A stretch of 64,000 nt of DNA from Pseudaminobacter soli (ex Zhang et al. 2022) (GTDB lineage: Bacteria > Pseudomonadota > Alphaproteobacteria > Rhizobiales > Rhizobiaceae), in assembly GCF_014595955.1 (NCBI RefSeq), contig NZ_JABVCF010000003.1:310001-374000 (forward strand). Reading direction: 5' to 3'. Of this stretch, positions 61,358 to 64,000 are shown piece after piece. Numbering within the stretch: the first letter of the stretch is position 1; the number at the start of each line of letters is the position of its first letter. The notes under the pieces were generated by a model, which saw nothing but the letters and a program-made list of their open reading frames with translations, was not told the DNA's origin and made no database searches. A program made the translations under genes and the position numbers.

Positions 61358-62230
61358 ATGACCAACCCCCGCCTTGCCCTCCTCTTCGTCGCGCCGGCGC
61401 TTCTCTTCCTCATTGCCGTACTCGGGTGGCCGTTGGTGCAGGCGGTGATCCTCAGCTTCCAGAATGTCGGCGTGATCGGCACGGAAGGCGAGTGGATCGG
61501 CTTCGACAACTATGCCGCGGTGCTCGGTGGAAGCAATTTCTGGAGAGCGCTCGGCCGCAGCCTGCTCTGGGTCGTCGCCAACGCCATCGTCCAGACCGCT
61601 GTGGCCTTAGGTGTCGCGCTCATCCTGCACCAGAAGTTTCCGGGCGTGCGCGTCGCCCGAACCTGGATCATACTCACCTGGATCGTGCCGACCGTCGTCG
61701 TCGTCATCATCTGGCGCTGGCTGCTGTCGACCTCCGGCGGCATGGTCAACCCGCTACTCATCCAGGCCGGCATCATCCAGCGGCCGATCGGCTTCTTCGC
61801 CACGCGCGAGAGCGCCATGACGACACTTGTGCTGATCAATTCCTGGCGCTGGTTCCCGTTCGTCGCGCTGATGATGCTCGCGGGCCTGACGCGCATACCC
61901 TCCGACCTTTACGAGGCTGCCCGCATAGACGGCGCGACCGCATGGAAACGCTTCACCCGCATCACCTGGCCGCTGCTGCAGCCGACGCTGATGATGCTCG
62001 GCGTCGTCGGCACGCTGCTTTCCTTCAACGTCTTTGACGTGATCTGGCTGCTGACCGCCGGCGGCCCGTCGCAGGCCACGCAGACGCTTCCAGTGCTGAT
62101 CTACGAAACGGCCTTCAAGGGCTACAGGCTGAGCGAAGCGGCGACGGTCTCGGTGCTGACCAGCCTCCTGCTGATGGGCTTTGCGCTGCTCGCCACGCGG
62201 GCAATGACCGCCAGCGAGGAGGCTCGATGA
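61358..62230 (+). CDS. Sugar ABC transporter permease (MalF-like)
   Basis: A 290-residue permease with six predicted helices starting at ATG 61358. Its EAA loop reads LYEAARIDGATAWKRFTRITWP. No good Shine-Dalgarno is visible; the inserted palindromic element ends 27 nt upstream and may have displaced the original leader. It overlaps the next permease gene by 4 nt (ATGA). Confidence 0.92.
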   Translation: MTNPRLALLFVAPALLFLIAVLGWPLVQAVILSFQNVGVIGTEGEWIGFDNYAAVLGGSNFWRALGRSLLWVVANAIVQTAVALGVALILHQKFPGVRVARTWIILTWIVPTVVVVIIWRWLLSTSGGMVNPLLIQAGIIQRPIGFFATRESAMTTLVLINSWRWFPFVALMMLAGLTRIPSDLYEAARIDGATAWKRFTRITWPLLQPTLMMLGVVGTLLSFNVFDVIWLLTAGGPSQATQTLPVLIYETAFKGYRLSEAATVSVLTSLLLMGFALLATRAMTASEEAR

Positions 62231-63054
62231 AGCGCACGCTCCCGCAATCGCTCGCCCTCTATGCCGGGCTGGCTGTCATCGTTCTCCTGATCGGCCTGCC
62301 CTTTTGGTGGGTGATGAGCGGCTCGATCAAGCTGCCGCGCGAGATCATCAGCCGCGTGCCGACCATGGTGCCGCAGAGTTTTACGCTGCAGCATTTCGAG
62401 AAGCTGCTGCAGTCGACCGACTTTCCCGCCTATCTGGTGAACAGCCTCCTGGTTGCGCTGTTCTCGACCGTCTTCACCATCGCTCTGGCCTTGCCGACGG
62501 CCTACGCCTTTTTCAGGATGAAGTTTCCGGGCCGCGCCGCCCTCTACCGACTCATTCTGGTAGCCTATGCCTTCCCTACTGTGGTCGTACTGATCCCAAT
62601 CTACGGTCTGTTCGCACGTTTCGGCCTGATCGACACGCGCGCCAGCCTGGTGATCGTCAACATCGCCTTCGCCCTCCCCTTCTCGATCTGGATGATGCGA
62701 TCCTTCCTCGCCTCGGTACCCCGCGACATCGAGGAGGCCGCGATCGTGGACGGTGCGCCGCCGCGCGTAATTCTCTTGAGGATCATGGCCCCGCTGATCG
62801 CGCCCGGCATCGCCAGTGTCGCGATCTTCACCTTCATCGCATCCTGGACGGAATACCTCTTCGCCTCGGTGCTTATCGTTTCCGACGCAAGGCGGACCAT
62901 TCCAGTCGGGTTCGCCGGCATCATCGGACAATACCAGATCGACTGGGGGTTGCTGCTGGCAGGCGCGACGCTCGCGACCATCCCGGTCGTCATCCTTTTC
63001 GCTTTCGTCGGACGCTGGTTCGTGACCGGCCTGACCGAAGGCGCGGTCAAGTAG
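62227..63054 (+). CDS. Sugar ABC transporter permease (MalG-like)
   Basis: A 275-residue permease with six predicted helices and the EAA loop IEEAAIVDGAPPRVILLRIMAP. It starts in an ATGA overlap with the previous permease and ends 9 nt before the ATPase gene. The N-terminal LIGLPFWWVMSGSIK is typical of CUT1 MalG subunits. Confidence 0.92.
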   Translation: MKRTLPQSLALYAGLAVIVLLIGLPFWWVMSGSIKLPREIISRVPTMVPQSFTLQHFEKLLQSTDFPAYLVNSLLVALFSTVFTIALALPTAYAFFRMKFPGRAALYRLILVAYAFPTVVVLIPIYGLFARFGLIDTRASLVIVNIAFALPFSIWMMRSFLASVPRDIEEAAIVDGAPPRVILLRIMAPLIAPGIASVAIFTFIASWTEYLFASVLIVSDARRTIPVGFAGIIGQYQIDWGLLLAGATLATIPVVILFAFVGRWFVTGLTEGAVK

Positions 63055-63063
63055 GAACTGCGA

Positions 63064-64000
63064 ATGGCTGGACTATCGCTCCAGGGCGTCAAGAAGCGCT
63101 TCGGCCACACCGAGGTGATCACCGGCGTCGACCTCTCGATCGCCGACGGCGAGTTCGTCGTCTTCGTCGGCCCCTCCGGCTGCGGGAAGTCGACGCTGCT
63201 CAGGATGATCGCAGGGCTGGAGACGGTGAGCGATGGGCGGATCGAGATAGGCGGACGGGATGTCACCAACGCCGATCCGGCGAAGCGCGGCATCGCGATG
63301 GTGTTCCAGACCTATGCGCTCTACCCGCATATGTCGGTCGCCGCCAATATGGGCTTCCCGCTCGAGATGGCGGGGCTGCCTCAGCCCGAGATCGACGCCA
63401 AGGTGGCCGAAGCGGCGAAGATTCTCCATCTCGAGCCATTCCTAAAGCGCAAGCCGCGGGAACTATCGGGCGGGCAGCGCCAACGGGTGGCGATCGGCCG
63501 CGCCATCGTGCGCAAGCCCGACGTCTTCCTTTTCGACGAGCCGCTTTCGAACCTCGATGCCGAGTTGCGCGTCCAGATGCGCATCGAGATCGCCAGACTG
63601 CACCAGCAGCTCAAGTCGACGATGATCTATGTGACGCACGACCAGGTGGAGGCGATGACGCTGGCGAGCCGCATCGTCGTCCTCAAAGCCGGCCGCATCG
63701 AGCAGGTCGGAGCGCCGCTGGACCTCTACGAGAACCCCGACAACATGTTCGTCGCCGGCTTCATCGGATCGCCGCGCATGAATTTCGTTCCGGTGACTGT
63801 GGTTTCCCAGGGCGACGGCTTTGCTGTGGTCGCCGCTGCGGAGGTTGGCCTTCGCGAGGTCTCGGTGGCTGTTCGCGGCGAGCCGCCCGTCGTCGGCACC
63901 CGGGGGGTGCTAGGTGTGCGCCCTGAGCATTTTGCGTCCGGGGGCGATGCCTGCTTCGAGGGCACAGTCAGTGTCGTCGAACGATTGGGAGGACTTACCT
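63064..64000 (+). CDS. Sugar ABC transporter ATP-binding protein (MsmX/UgpC-like), truncated by window end
   Basis: The first 312 residues are present. Walker [11 protein letters not shown]-loop [14 protein letters not shown], signature [36 protein letters not shown] and switch [12 protein letters not shown] are intact, followed by the start of a MalK-type regulatory domain ([20 protein letters not shown]). The frame is open at 64000. It completes the binding protein-permease-permease-ATPase importer. Confidence 0.94.
   Translation, partial: MAGLSLQGVKKRFGHTEVITGVDLSIADGEFVVFVGPSGCGKSTLLRMIAGLETVSDGRIEIGGRDVTNADPAKRGIAMVFQTYALYPHMSVAANMGFPLEMAGLPQPEIDAKVAEAAKILHLEPFLKRKPRELSGGQRQRVAIGRAIVRKPDVFLFDEPLSNLDAELRVQMRIEIARLHQQLKSTMIYVTHDQVEAMTLASRIVVLKAGRIEQVGAPLDLYENPDNMFVAGFIGSPRMNFVPVTVVSQGDGFAVVAAAEVGLREVSVAVRGEPPVVGTRGVLGVRPEHFASGGDACFEGTVSVVERLGGLT

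Overview
The window is high-GC chromosomal DNA from an alphaproteobacterium of the order Rhizobiales, most likely the Phyllobacteriaceae (Mesorhizobium/Aminobacter-like). This rests on the gene order hisD - UPF0262 - low-MW phosphatase - infA - maf - yacG, an ScfR-type regulator divergent from isocitrate lyase, many ABC uptake operons, and dispersed palindromes with CTCTCCCC/GGGGAGAG arms of the kind common in rhizobial intergenic DNA. No phage, plasmid, IS or CRISPR structure was seen.

Layout. 1-4.0 kb: polyamine ABC operon (potF-potG-potH, running off the left edge) and a DMT exporter. 4.2-7.6 kb: ScfR-type regulator divergent from aceA, a small protein and a terminator. 7.7-12.3 kb: degenerate receiver protein, puuA- and puuB-like putrescine catabolism genes separated by a 7-bp tandem repeat, and an SH3 envelope protein. 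12.4-14.7 kb: SDR and aldehyde dehydrogenase. 14.9-19.0 kb: zwf-pgl-edd (Entner-Doudoroff). 19.1-23.3 kb: conserved housekeeping block DUF2948-hisD-UPF0262-LMWP-infA-maf-yacG and tRNA-Phe(GAA). 23.9-27.2 kb: sulfur-type cluster (periplasmic double rhodanese, YeeE/YedE channel, a Cys/Pro/Ala repeat protein, a His-rich protein). 27.4-34.3 kb: Ohr with a displaced start, small unknown and regulator genes, LysR, 5-formyl-THF cyclo-ligase, an orphan cytochrome oxidase subunit I, a Tim44-domain protein and XdhC. 34.5-41.9 kb: polyamine-type ABC operon, LysR, creatininase and creatinase, reading as a creatinine/creatine utilisation cluster. 42.2-54.1 kb: a long minus-strand sugar operon (uxuA, PfkB kinase, KDPG aldolase, SDR, ABC transporter, GntR, aldose epimerase, AGE epimerase) with a divergent lactonase. 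54.1-64.0 kb: TetR, FAD oxidoreductase, FGGY kinase, GntR/HutC, SIS protein and a second sugar ABC operon cut by the right edge.

The most interesting signals are: (1) the 42-54 kb locus, which encodes every step of an oxidative sugar pathway (dehydrogenase, lactonase, dehydratase, KDG kinase, KDPG aldolase) plus uptake, and carries two copies of the palindrome ACTACCATGGTAGT, one overlapping the lactonase start codon and one overlapping the aldolase stop codon; (2) an apparent 1-nt frameshift in that aldolase, and a similar one at the 5' end of ohr; (3) a hairpin just after the binding-protein gene in all four ABC operons; (4) the C-x5-C/Pro-rich repeat protein overlapping the thiosulfate-type channel gene; (5) the creatinine cluster; (6) four perfect heptamer repeats at the puuB translation start. 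All functional statements come from reading the sequence and general knowledge of the families; no database search was run.
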